The notes beneath the pieces were generated by a model. It did not search any database and was not told the origin of the DNA. It saw nothing but the letters and a program-made list of their open reading frames with translations. This document shows positions 1 through 9,131 of a stretch of 64,000 bases of DNA, in pieces. Numbering within the stretch: position 1 is the first letter of the stretch; the number at the start of each line of letters is the position of its first letter. This DNA is from Heterobilharzia americana (lineage: Eukaryota > Platyhelminthes > Trematoda > Strigeidida > Schistosomatidae). The stretch covers positions 51,637,890-51,701,889 of the forward strand of contig OX104134.1 of assembly GCA_944470555.2 (NCBI GenBank), given 5' to 3'. Position numbers and translations under genes: made by a program.

Positions 1-600
1 GAATCGGCCAACAGGTATCGATAATCAAAACTCCGATATCTCAGGCCCAGAATGTGTGCTGTTCATCATCATTGCACAGACTCTTGTCAGTCTAGATTTC
101 AGTTTCTGCCGATCCTCACTGTCGTCGGAGCCCACACAAATACACTCACCTCCATCCACTACTTCAGAAGAATCTACTGAGATCCGCTATCTCCTTTTAA
201 CCACTTTCAGGGAATCAGTTAAGGTCTGTTCTGTATCGATAACTGTCTAGCTAGCCTTTGTTAAAAGTAGCCTAAGTATTCTCATCGTCAAACAGCACTA
301 GCAATGCTATAAATGAGGTCAAACATACCCATAGTCAATATTAAAACATTTGCTCCAGAAGCAGCAGCAATCTCCCACCGAACCTCTCCAGTAATAACTG
401 TTACCAATACTATCTACCTGTACCCATCGCTGACTGAGGTCGGTGGACGCCACGTTAGAAATAATGTGTGTGAGTTTGTAAAGTTTGTGATGACCAGAAA
501 TGGATGGTTGTCTGACTACAGATGCAGTAGGAGACTGCCGATATCTTTCCATTCGAATAGGATTCCGAAAGAGCCACTTATGCGATAAAAGTACCTACTA
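1..600 (-). pseudogene. LINE-B fragment: endonuclease C-terminal part and linker
   Basis: Read on the minus strand, 600-310 gives a frameshifted AP-endonuclease C-terminal region: RMERYRQS (like the ERxDNGDRLL motif), a TWRPP-like segment, and WRGSVGDCCCFWS. Positions 240-60 give the linker SDDSEDRQKLKSRLTR. The same modules appear in the other LINE-B copies of this window. The fragment is cut by the window start and has several frame breaks. Confidence 0.6.
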
Positions 601-1110
601 CGAAAACCCGCATCAACTTAATTGGCTGGGATACATGTAACGCACGCCTCATCATCATCTGCCTCTCCGCACAGTACTAGATGAAGTAACTGGGGTTGGA
701 TGAAGCTTGGAGATGGCTAGACTCAAACATGATATCAGTTTGTAAAGTCTCTGACTGCCGGTCTACGCAGTGTAGAGAAATGCAATCTTGGCAGTTGCCG
801 CAGACTAGTTGATATGGCTCGGAATCGATCTCAGTGGCGCATATGTATTCATACATTATCTCAATTGCCATGTTGAATCTCATTATTATAATTCCTTCCT
901 GATCTCTTTTAATGACTTTCTACCGTTTTGACCCTTTTTCCTTTTTGATGTGCTGACATGAAGAGTGGCAACTTGGACTGTTAGTTAGTAATGCCAGGTT
1001 ATATGTAAATACTTCGTTTCTATACATCACTTGGACCAACAATCATGGATCGACTTTTATGAAAATTAGCCTTCCCATACGAAACGAAGAAGCCTAATTA
1101 TTCATTTCGA
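601..1110. other. no gene recognised
   Basis: Spacer between two LINE-B fragments. A 68-codon minus ORF at 883-677 has Cys residues but no family I recognise, and I do not call it a gene. Confidence 0.4.
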
Positions 1111-1310
1111 TTGTGGCCTTTTAAGCCGCCCCAACCACCCTATGTTTTAGTCTGGCGACCTCCAGGATTTTTCTATCCTAATCTACTGCAGCTAATAATG
1201 TGCGATGAGGCAGAGGGTGATCAAACATGGCACACCTGTCTCAGATATTGCAGAGGTAGTAGTGTGACATCCATAGAAGATTACACAACAAGATGAGGAT
1301 GATTTAGTTT
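1110..1310 (-). pseudogene. LINE-B RT C-terminal remnant
   Basis: The minus strand reads, across frames, like the LINE-B C-terminal motif HRLRWLGHVLRMP. The nucleotide block around 1180-1250 also resembles those at 35160-35220 and 58670-58750. Highly degenerate. Confidence 0.4.
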
Positions 1311-1789
1311 TATAATCACGTTAGATGATTGACTTTATTTGTGCATAAGTTTCTGATCCGGCCATGACATTTTTGTACAGCAAGTGGTTCCAGCAAACGA
1401 GCAATGGCTTAAGAGAAAGTGTCTACATGTCTATCCTCATCTAGATACGGCGAACGTTCATAAATTTCAATCAGTTAATCCAATTTCTTGTTAGTGTGAC
1501 AATGTTGTAGTTTGGTTAAAATAATAGACGTAAATTGTCTGAACCGTGTAATGTATTTGAGCAACACATTTTGAACAATCTGGTCACACATGTACTTGTC
1601 ATAGGTATTTATATGAAATTCTCTCATAAAGATAAGAGATGAGAATATGAAAAGAGGTCAAGTAGGAAAGCTGAACTGAAGGCCGAATAACAATGAAAAT
1701 CTATAGAGCGAAAATAATAGTACACCGAAATTGGTTTCTGAGTTGAATTCATCAATGGAAATATGCTGTGATAACAAATTGTTATTGAA
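1311..1789. other. AT-rich spacer, nothing recognised
   Basis: No open frame, repeat family or RNA gene recognised on either strand. Confidence 0.4.
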
Positions 1790-2400
1790 TAAACAAAGTT
1801 GGCTTAAACTTCCTAGTAGCTAAGGCCTCGACAAGTTTAGGGATCCGTCCCCAAAACGTTTTGTAAATAGGTTTAGAGGGAGTAGCAACGTCAATCCTGT
1901 GACCTGTCCCAACGATATGTTTCGCGATTGAAGACATGGAAGTCTGCTACCAACGTCTATGAGCTTAGGTGATTCAATTTGTTTCTGAAGCTACTTTAAA
2001 ATACGCTCCAAACTCTTAACTTGCATGCATCTATGAGTCCTCCCTATGTATGTGTCACCACACGTACATTTGAATTGGTAGATGCAATGGGATATGATAT
2101 TGTTGTTCACGTGTTGTAAGGGTTTGGGAGAGTATACAGACTTGGTGGTTTCTACTAATCGGACCCTAGCTGCAGAATAAGTCCTTCTAACAGCAGTGTC
2201 AAGTCTCTGCTTCAGGATTGCACTGTGAGAGTCACCTTTGTACGGAAGACTGATGAATACATCTTTCTTCGGGACAAAATGAAAAGCAGGTTCCGGCGCT
2301 CTGACTGCTTTGTGCTGGATAATAAATTGTGATGGGTAGTTATTTGATAAATAAAAAGCAACAATCTGACAGAATATTCTTTTCAATAACTTCTCTTAAG
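1790..2400 (-). pseudogene. Penelope-like element fragment with GIY-YIG domain (family a)
   Basis: The open frame 2386-1991 contains KDVFISLPYKGD, LKQRLDTAVRRTYSAARVR and the endonuclease entry CIYQFKCTCGDTYIGRT. After a frame break, 1940-1790 continues with IAKHIVGTGHRIDVATP and EALATRKFKPTLFIQ, the conserved end of a GIY-YIG nuclease. This is the C-terminal part of a PLE polyprotein (RT followed by GIY-YIG). Its sequence differs from the neighbouring copy at 2572-3678, so it belongs to another PLE family. No RT core is present. Confidence 0.75.
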
Positions 2401-2571
2401 GTTCGACAACTACAAAATGCGCTTGTACAACCTGAAATCAAACCATGTTAGGATAAGATATATTTTCAAAATGGAGTGACTTAGGGACTTTAAGGAAATC
2501 AATGATGGATATACAGATGAATGACATGATAGTGAACAAAAAGATAAAGAATAAAAAACCAGGAGTGTGCT

Positions 2572-3678
2572 TTAGTTTACTGAAGACCATGGGAGTAGTA
2601 ACGCTTGGATTTGTTCTTTCTGAATGCACAGTTCAGATTTGATCGGTCTTATTGCAACAGCCTCAGCAATGTTGAGCAGGCGTTGGTGATGAATGGTATT
2701 GTAAGCTTTATTACCATCTATGTGATGCCTTGTATCGACTAAATGAGCTAAGACCGAACTTTTCACCATTTCTACCTCGCCCTTTCCGAACCAAGTTAGT
2801 AAATGCTGTCGTACATGCACCTGCCTAATAGTACGCCCTGTGTAACTACTTAAAAAGGAACAGTTAAACTGATATTCGGGGATGAAGAGCTAAGATTAGG
2901 TTGCCTATCCTTTAGTCTCGGATTGAGCATTGACGGAGTAATGAATGATATACAAAGCCGACCTACACAAAACGTTCTATTAACTGCTCTAGATGGGCGT
3001 TGGATAGAATGTTACTTGCAGCGTCTCTCTTAAATCGTAAGCGCAAAAACAAAGCCTTCTTTTCAACTGTCATCACTTCTCATTTAGAACCAATGTAGTT
3101 GATGTTAGCTTTGATTAACTGTATTGGAATATCACGTTTCACTTAGAATATTACGGATACACAGTAGTTCTTTTTCCACACACTCCTTGGAACAAATCGA
3201 TCTTACTTTAAATGCCAGGCACCTGATTATATTACGTTTTCACTTCATCCGCACGAAGCTCAGAAAGTGCATGTACTGTGTCTTAGACGTCGGTTTTCTA
3301 TATAAACTCAGTTTAGAGCTATCTTCTTCCTTTGGCATTAGCATATCAAGAAAAAGTATCCAATCAGATTTCATTTCATGTTTAAAATGAATTGATGAAT
3401 GAGCGCTGTTGAAATAGATCAGAATAAAATTATTACATATGCACCTATCAAAGACTAAAAAAGTATCATCTATCTATCGACATTACAACTCCATGTTGAC
3501 AATTTGATCTTTCAAAAGATCATTTTGAAATTTTGCCAAAAATATGTCGGTAAATATTGGGTCCAATGGAGATCCCATAGCCACTACGTCAACTTGTCTA
3601 TAAAGATTACTGTTAAGGATCAACTCGACATTTATTGCACATTTTATCAATCGTTCCTACAAATTCATAATACGAATA
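2572..3678 (-). pseudogene. Penelope-like element, 3' half (RT end + GIY-YIG), interrupted by RTE-1
   Basis: On the minus strand 3678-3500 reads NVELILNSNLYRQVDVVAMGSP then LDPIFTDIFLAKF, the RT motif around VAMGSPLGP. Positions 3380-3110 give FFLDMLM, SLYRKPTSKTQYMHFLSF and KRNIIRCL. Positions 2900-2572 give YQFNCSFLSSYTGRTIRQV, SSVLAHLVDTRHHIDG and LCIQKEQIQALLLPW, the GIY-YIG domain. Several stops and frameshifts make it dead. Its upstream half continues at 7041-7612, beyond an RTE insertion. Confidence 0.8.
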
Positions 3679-6600
3679 CCTCTCCTGGTTAACTAGTTCA
3701 CTAGTTACTAGCTGGTCCTAAGCCCGGGTAAAGAGGGAAGGTTGGGCATAGGGCTACCAACCCTACCCCGTAAAACAAATCTAACCGCTAAAGAAACTTC
3801 AAAGCACAAATAAAATATAAAAAATGAAAACAAAATTATTCCTCGCTGGAATCGGAGTCGAAATGACGCCGGTTGGTGAAAGCCTTCAGGAAGCCAATTG
3901 GCCGATGTGTCTTCTCTCCCTCGATGAAAGCGAAAGTAAACGTGGGGACATGGAATGTCCGCACGATGTTTGAACCTAGCAAGGCTGCACAGATTGCAAA
4001 AGAGATGAGAAGGTATCACATTGAAGTGCTTGGGATTGGCGAAAGCAGATGGAATGGGAGTGGACTCTCCAAACTGTCAACTGGAGAATCAATAATCTAC
4101 TCCGATATTGTCACCCAGACGACACGACAACCACGAGCACAATGAGTTATAGAGTGGCTATCATGATGTCCCCAACAGCATCGCAGGCTCTCATGCAGTG
4201 GGAACTAATCTCCTCCTCCAGCATCAGGATCATGACAGCAAGATTCAGCTCAAAAGAAAGGAAGGTCACAGTCATACAATGCTATGCACCTACAAATAAT
4301 GCAGAGCAAGAGAAAAAGGAGGAATTCTACAGACAACTGCAATCATTACTAGACAATGCTCCAGTTGGCGACATCAAAACTCACTCTATAATGGGTGGTG
4401 TGACATGAATGCCAAACTGGGAGGGGACAACATAGGAAGAGAACTAACCATGAGTCGAGAGGCGCTAGGTGAAATGAACGAGAATGGAGAATTGTTTACA
4501 GAATTCTGCGCATTCAACCATTTGGTGATTGGAGGAGAGGCACTGTGTACAAACACAAGGATATTCACAAGGCAGCGACATGGGTTTCACCAGACACCAG
4601 GACACACTAAAAATCAAATCGACTTTATCTCAATCTCAAGAAAATGGAGATGCAGTCTACTTAACACAAGGTGAAGAAGAGGAGCAGATGTAGGTTCACA
4701 CCACTCACTGTCTAGTGCAAGGAACCTGTCTTCCAAATCAAGTTAAAAGCCTTCAAGGAAGCTGGTGATAGACCTCCTCAATTCAAGTACAACACTCGGA
4801 AACTGAAGGATGAAACTACAAAGGAGATCTTCAAGGCAGCCATCAAGACAAAATGGGAGATATCGAGGAACATCCACGAAGAAATACGTGTGGAAGAACA
4901 CTGGAAGTCTTTGAAAGCTATGTGGAAAGAAACCTGCACAACAGTATTAGGAAGGAAGGAGAAAGAAGACGAGGAATGGATCTCGACGGATACCTGGAAG
5001 CTGATAGAGGAGAGGAGAGAAGGATGGTGAAACAGAAGATAAACCAGTGCACGGATGCTCAGCGACAAGAGGAACTGAGCACAATGTATAAAACACTGAA
5101 CAAAGAAGTAAAGAAGAGTGCACGCAAAGACAAAAGACACTTCTACAAAACACTGGCAAGTGAAGCAGAACAGGCTGCAGGTAAGAGAGACCTGACAACA
5201 TTGTATCAAATAACCAGGTTACTATCAGGGAAGAGATCAACACAGATGAAACCAATAAAAGATGATGACGGAAATTTAATTACGAACGAAGAGAAACAGA
5301 GGAAACAATGGGCCGACCACTTCAAGAAGCTCTTGAATCGACCACCATCACCACTTGCACTTCGTCCAGAAATACCACCTGCAGCCCAGCCACAGAACTA
5401 CAAGTGAACATAAATCCTCCAACGAAATTCAAAGTGTTGAACGCCATAAAGCTGCTGAAATGCGGGAAAGCAGCAGGGCCAGATGGAACCCCACCAGAAG
5501 CACCGAGAGCAGACACAGAGACAACAGTGGACATGCTCACACCACTACTGCAGAAGTTCTGGAAGGAAGGAAGGAAGGAAGGAAGGGAAGGTACCTGGCG
5601 ATTGGAAGAAGGGTTACCTTGTCAAACTGCCGAAGAAGGGCGACCTAGGTCTTTGCAAGAACTGGCGCGGAATCATGCTCCTGTCCACCCACAGCAAGCA
5701 AAATATTAAGCCGCATCATCCTGGAGAGGCTTAAGGATGCACTGGATTTAAAACTACGACCAGAACAGGCAGGCTTCAGGAAGTACAAATCATGTGCAGA
5801 CCAAATTGCAACGCTTCGCATCATCATAGAACAGAGCATAGAATGGCAATCAGCTCTCTACCTCAACTTCATCGACTTCGAGAAGGCCTTTGACAGCGTC
5901 GACCGAGAGGTAATTTGGAAACTGCTTCATTACTACGGAGTACCGCAAACCTTTATCCGCCTCATTCAACAAGTATATGAAGATGCCACATGCCAAGTAA
6001 TCCACAATGGGAAGCTCAGTGATGCTTTTGAAGTGAAGTGAAGACAGGAGTGAAACAAGGTTGCCTACTATCCCCCATGATATTCCTGATTGTGGTCGAC
6101 TGGATCATGCAGAAAACAGTGAGGAGCTGTGAGAAGAGGAGCATACGCTGGCTGGACTGCAGAAAAGAACCTAGAAGACTTGGATTTCGCCGATGACTTG
6201 TGCCTAATGTCACATAAACTTGAAGATCTACAGGCAAAAACTAACAAGTTGATAGAAGAGGCAGCTAAGACGGGACTTCAGGTGAATATAGAGAAGACAG
6301 GGGTGATGAAGATACCGCACCAACAACTCCAACAACAACAACAACAAACTCCAATCACCGTCAACGGGAGAAACTTGAAGGAAGTAACCTCCTTCACTTA
6401 TCTAGGAAGCACTGTTTCAACTACAGGCGGGACAGACGAGGATGTCAAAGTCAGCCAGGATCGGAAAAGCAAGACAGGCGTTCATTAGCCTGAAACCAGT
6501 GTGGAGATCTTCTGCACTCAGTATATGGAACAAGATCCGGATTTTCAACACCAACGTGAGTAAAGTCAGTGCTTCTGTATGGCTCAGAGACTTGGCGCGT

Positions 6601-7000
6601 CACGAAAGGGATTTCCAATAAACTACAGACATTCATCAACAACTGCTTACGCTATCTCGTTACTGAAGATCAGATGGCCAGAAAGAATAAGCAACAAGGA
6701 ACTCTGGGAACGAACCAACCAAGAACCTATCACGCAACAAATATGCAGAAGGAAGTGGAGATGGATTTGGCATACACTGAGAAGACCGACTGGGAACATC
6801 ACGCGTCAGGCCAGTCGCTCGAGTGGAATCCCCATGGGGAGCGACGAGTTGGACGTCCGAGGGTGACATGGAGGAGATTGTGCGGGGAGAAAATGATAGC
6901 TTGTGGGCTGTCGTGGAGCCAGGTTCAAAAGATCTCAGAGAACAGAGGTCACTGGAGACGTGCTACTGATGCCCTATGTTCCACTAGGAACCCAAGGGAC

Positions 7001-7040
<40 letters not shown>
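3679..7040 (+). mobile_element. RTE-clade non-LTR retrotransposon, copy 1 (full-length, frameshifted)
   Basis: It spans the shared 5' leader (through the TCCTAAGCCCGGGTAAAGAG block) to a (TAA)n tail. Endonuclease: VNVGTWNVRTM and CYAPTNNAEQEK, then frame breaks. RT: LKCGKAAGPDGTPPEA, LNFIDFEKAFDSVDREVIW, GVKQGC, LDFADDLCLMSHKL (catalytic FADD), ITVNGRNLKEVTSFTYLG. The C-terminal region reads LLYGSETWRVTKG and RVGRPRVTWRRLC. In-frame stops and shifts occur in both EN and RT, several shared with copy 4. By family knowledge this is an RTE-type element like schistosome SR2. It sits inside a minus-strand PLE. Confidence 0.88.
7001..7040 (+). repeat. (TAA)n tail of RTE copy 1
   Basis: Uninterrupted TAA repeats directly after the C-terminal stop; the usual 3' end of RTE-clade elements. 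Confidence 0.85.
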
Positions 7041-7041
<1 letters not shown>

Positions 7042-7612
7042 TCTAATTTCTTTCCCAATAATTGTTCATAAATATAATCCACAGTTTCCATAAGAGGGAC
7101 GTTAGTAAAAAAAGATGTGATATCTAAGGATCCCATGCATTTGTTTAAAGCATTTACTTTTTTATTTTGCCTACAAGCTGGAAGGTGTCTTTAACGCTTT
7201 ATTTTGTTAACTGGTCACGCAAAGGTTGAATTAATTGTACTAGCAATTTAGTGGTAGCATGGCAAGACGAGTTAGTCATGTCTACGACAGGCCGAAGAGG
7301 CACTCCAGGTTTGTGCATTTTTGGTAGAACATACATCGGTGGAATCGTGCTGCCTATATGCGTCAAGTTTTCAAATAAGGTTGATAAAATGTTTCCGTCA
7401 TCTTTCAGTTTCTTAAGTGAGACGACTAAGTACTTTTCTGCTTTTCAGTTAGGTCTTTTGCTGGCTTTAGTTTGCAATATGAAATCCACTTTCTGTGCAT
7501 CATCAACTCTGTCCATAATTACGACTCCAGCGCCTTTATCAGACCTTATTTCAGTCAATGTTCTTCTATCATCTTCCAAAGCATCACCTGTATATTTTCG
7601 TTGACTTCAATT
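7041..7612 (-). pseudogene. Penelope-like element, 5' half of RT, interrupted by RTE-1
   Basis: The minus strand reads EIRSDKGAGVVIMDR, the start of PLE RT, then MYVLPKMHKPGVPLRPVV, DTFQLVGKIKK and, after a frame shift, GSLDITSFFTNVPLMETVD. Together these are the N-terminal RT motifs. The frame then runs into the RTE-1 tail at 7040 and resumes at 3678 with NVELILNSNLYRQ. It contains stops. Confidence 0.8.
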
Positions 7613-7990
7613 GAATAAACACTTAACTAACATAACACTCGATTGTACTTAATTGAGAAAAAGCTATGATAGTTCAAATATTGCCCTGACCGTGTAGGTT
7701 TTCTGTACACAGATCGTTTTATGGATCCATCCTGCAGTGGGCTAATTAATATGCCCAAGAGAGATAAACAATCATCGTTCTCTTCTATACATGTCAAAGA
7801 TGCGTTGCTCTGCACTTCATTCAGTCAGTTTAGAATTGAAGTACATTAATTTGAGTAATCACATATGATTAGGATATCATCGATATAAATGGGTTTTTCA
7901 CGTGGGACATGTTTATGCATTGGTGATATTTGTGGGAAAAAACTGGTTACCGTTTGGTTATGTCCTAAAACTAAAGGTCAACCATCTTGT
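7613..7990 (-). pseudogene. Penelope-like element fragment (YIDD region)
   Basis: The minus strand gives PIYIDDILIICD, the RT catalytic YxDD, then ENDDCLSLLGILI and KRSVYRKPTRSGQYLNY. These are downstream RT motifs, yet they lie upstream (in minus orientation) of the RT start at 7612. Two PLE copies therefore lie head to tail, or one is rearranged. Confidence 0.65.
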
Positions 7991-8123
7991 TTATGTTAAT
8001 AACTAGTCAGTGAATACGACAATGCAGAAATTTGTCCGAAAAGTATGACAAAACCCAATTTGTAAATTTCGATGTCATCACAGCAATTTGTCTCAAAAAT
8101 GTTTGAGCTTATAAAACAAGCAG

Positions 8124-8128
<5 letters not shown>

Positions 8129-8161
<33 letters not shown>
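8129..8161. repeat. (AT)n microsatellite
   Basis: About 16 uninterrupted AT units. Confidence 0.95.
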
Positions 8162-8163
<2 letters not shown>

Positions 8164-8190
8164 AACGTATTTTCTGACAGCAAACAAGTC

Positions 8191-8211
8191 TTATTGAGCT
8201 GATGCCATAAC
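8191..8211 (-). CDS. possible terminal exon of MCM-like gene
   Basis: After a TTTTTCTTCCAG acceptor the phase-0 frame reads VMASAQ then a stop. A sequence this short could match by chance, and MCMDC2-type proteins normally continue further, so the true C terminus may lie elsewhere. Confidence 0.2.
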   Translation of the reverse strand, partial: VMASAQ

Positions 8212-8435
8212 CTGGAAGAAAAACTTATGAGTCATAAGTTATATGGAAATATTCCTTGTGATGATAAGCTTTAAGATGAAGTGCAATACAATCCCAACAA
8301 GTGCAACGTAATATCAAATCCATGCAATGCCAGATAGAGGAGAATGAACAAGACCAGTCGGTAATAACTCTACTTACAAGATCAGTAGGTTTCAATGACC
8401 AATTATGTGACTAAAAATGACACAACCACAATTTT

Positions 8436-8512
8436 GAGGTAGTATTCATCACAGATTGTCATAGGTAGGGGAACCATTGAAAACCTGGGAGCACTGGACA
8501 GCCAAGGTCTTC
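8436..8512 (-). mobile_element. Sm-alpha-like SINE 3' fragment
   Basis: In minus orientation it matches the SINE from the ribozyme cleavage site (CTGTC/CAGTGCTCCC) to the GATGAATACTACCTC end. The ribozyme core is absent. Confidence 0.6.
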
Positions 8513-8529
8513 AGTTGGCATTTACTTCC

Positions 8530-8850
8530 CTAACGACTGGTTGACTTCATAGGTCACAACTCTCATTAGAACTTTGGGATAAGGAAAACGGATGCCAGCT
8601 GAAGACCTTGGGCGATAGTCGCGCTATATCGCGAATTGACAGAAGTGAACTATTGAACTCCGACCCAGTGGCTGAATAGTTAACGCGTTCACCATGAAAT
8701 CTGAACGTCCTGAGTTCGATGCCTAGCCTAGTCATAGGCGTGCACTGCTAAGGAGTCCTATAACCACGACAAAATAGCTGCCCAGTCCTCCAAGGTTCTC
8801 AGCGGTTCCCCAACAGATGTCAGTCGGTGATGAATACTATCTCAGTTGGG
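8530..8850 (+). mobile_element. Sm-alpha-like tRNA-derived SINE with decayed hammerhead
   Basis: It shows a pol III type A box (TGGCTGAATAGTT, about 8669) and B box (GAGTTCGATGCC, about 8712). A hammerhead-like segment lies at about 8743-8795, followed by the family tail CAATGGTTCCCCAAC-like and GATGAATACTA. The ribozyme core is mutated: CTAAGGA replaces CTGANGA, and GAAA is ACAAAA. Confidence 0.7.
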
Positions 8851-8960
8851 GAACCATTGAAAATCTGGGAGCACTGGACAGCTATTTCGCCCTAGTACGG
8901 GACTCCTCAGCAGTACGCACCCACGACCCGGCTAGGGATCAAAATCAGGACCTTCAGGTT
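8846..8960 (-). mobile_element. Sm-alpha-like SINE with intact hammerhead, inverted against its neighbour
   Basis: This minus-oriented SINE part contains the B-box side (AGGGATC...TTCAGG) and a complete hammerhead. It follows the plus copy tail to tail and is itself followed by a plus-oriented tail to about 9030. A fold-back arrangement results. Confidence 0.75.
8872..8915 (-). ncRNA. hammerhead ribozyme, intact core (Sm-alpha type)
   Basis: Minus strand, 5' to 3': stem I TACTG (8915-8911); core CTGAGGA (8910-8904); stem II GTCC...GGGC with loop CGTACTA (8903-8889); GAAA (8888-8885); short palindromic stem III TAG/CTG closed by A-T (8885-8878); cleavage base C (8877); stem I partner CAGTG (8876-8872). 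All invariant core positions (CUGANGA, GAAA, UH) are present and stem I pairs fully, with one T-G pair. The very short stem III is typical of schistosome ribozymes, which may act better as dimers. Cleavage would be between 8877 and 8876. Confidence 0.85.
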
Positions 8961-9032
8961 CCCCAACTGATGTCAGTCCATGATGAATACTACTTCTAAA
9001 TTAAAAATCCCCATTCATCTCAAAAATACAAT
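8958..9032 (+). mobile_element. Sm-alpha-like SINE tail
   Basis: Plus-oriented tail GATGTCAGTCCATGATGAAT... followed by AAATTAAAAATCCCCATTC. The same tail and downstream block recur at 55865-55918, so this tail variant is shared. Confidence 0.6.
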
Positions 9033-9077
9033 CACAATTATTAATTCTAAACCTAAAAATCAAAGCAAATTAAATAC

Positions 9078-9131
9078 CTCGATCAGCAGGGAACCGTCGA
9101 CGGAACAGCGTGTACAAATAGTCAGATCACT
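9078..9131 (-). CDS. 54-nt exon of MCM-like gene
   Basis: Acceptor CAATTCTTTTATTTCAG and donor GTATTTAATT bound 18 codons (SDLTICTRCSVDGSLLIE), phase 0 in and out. It is the last confident exon. A candidate terminal exon lies at 8191-8211. Confidence 0.65.

Noticed and set aside
7251..7604. 117-codon plus ORF with a YIG-like FGRTYIGG
   Set aside because: Antisense of the PLE RT; the minus frame carries ordered RT motifs.
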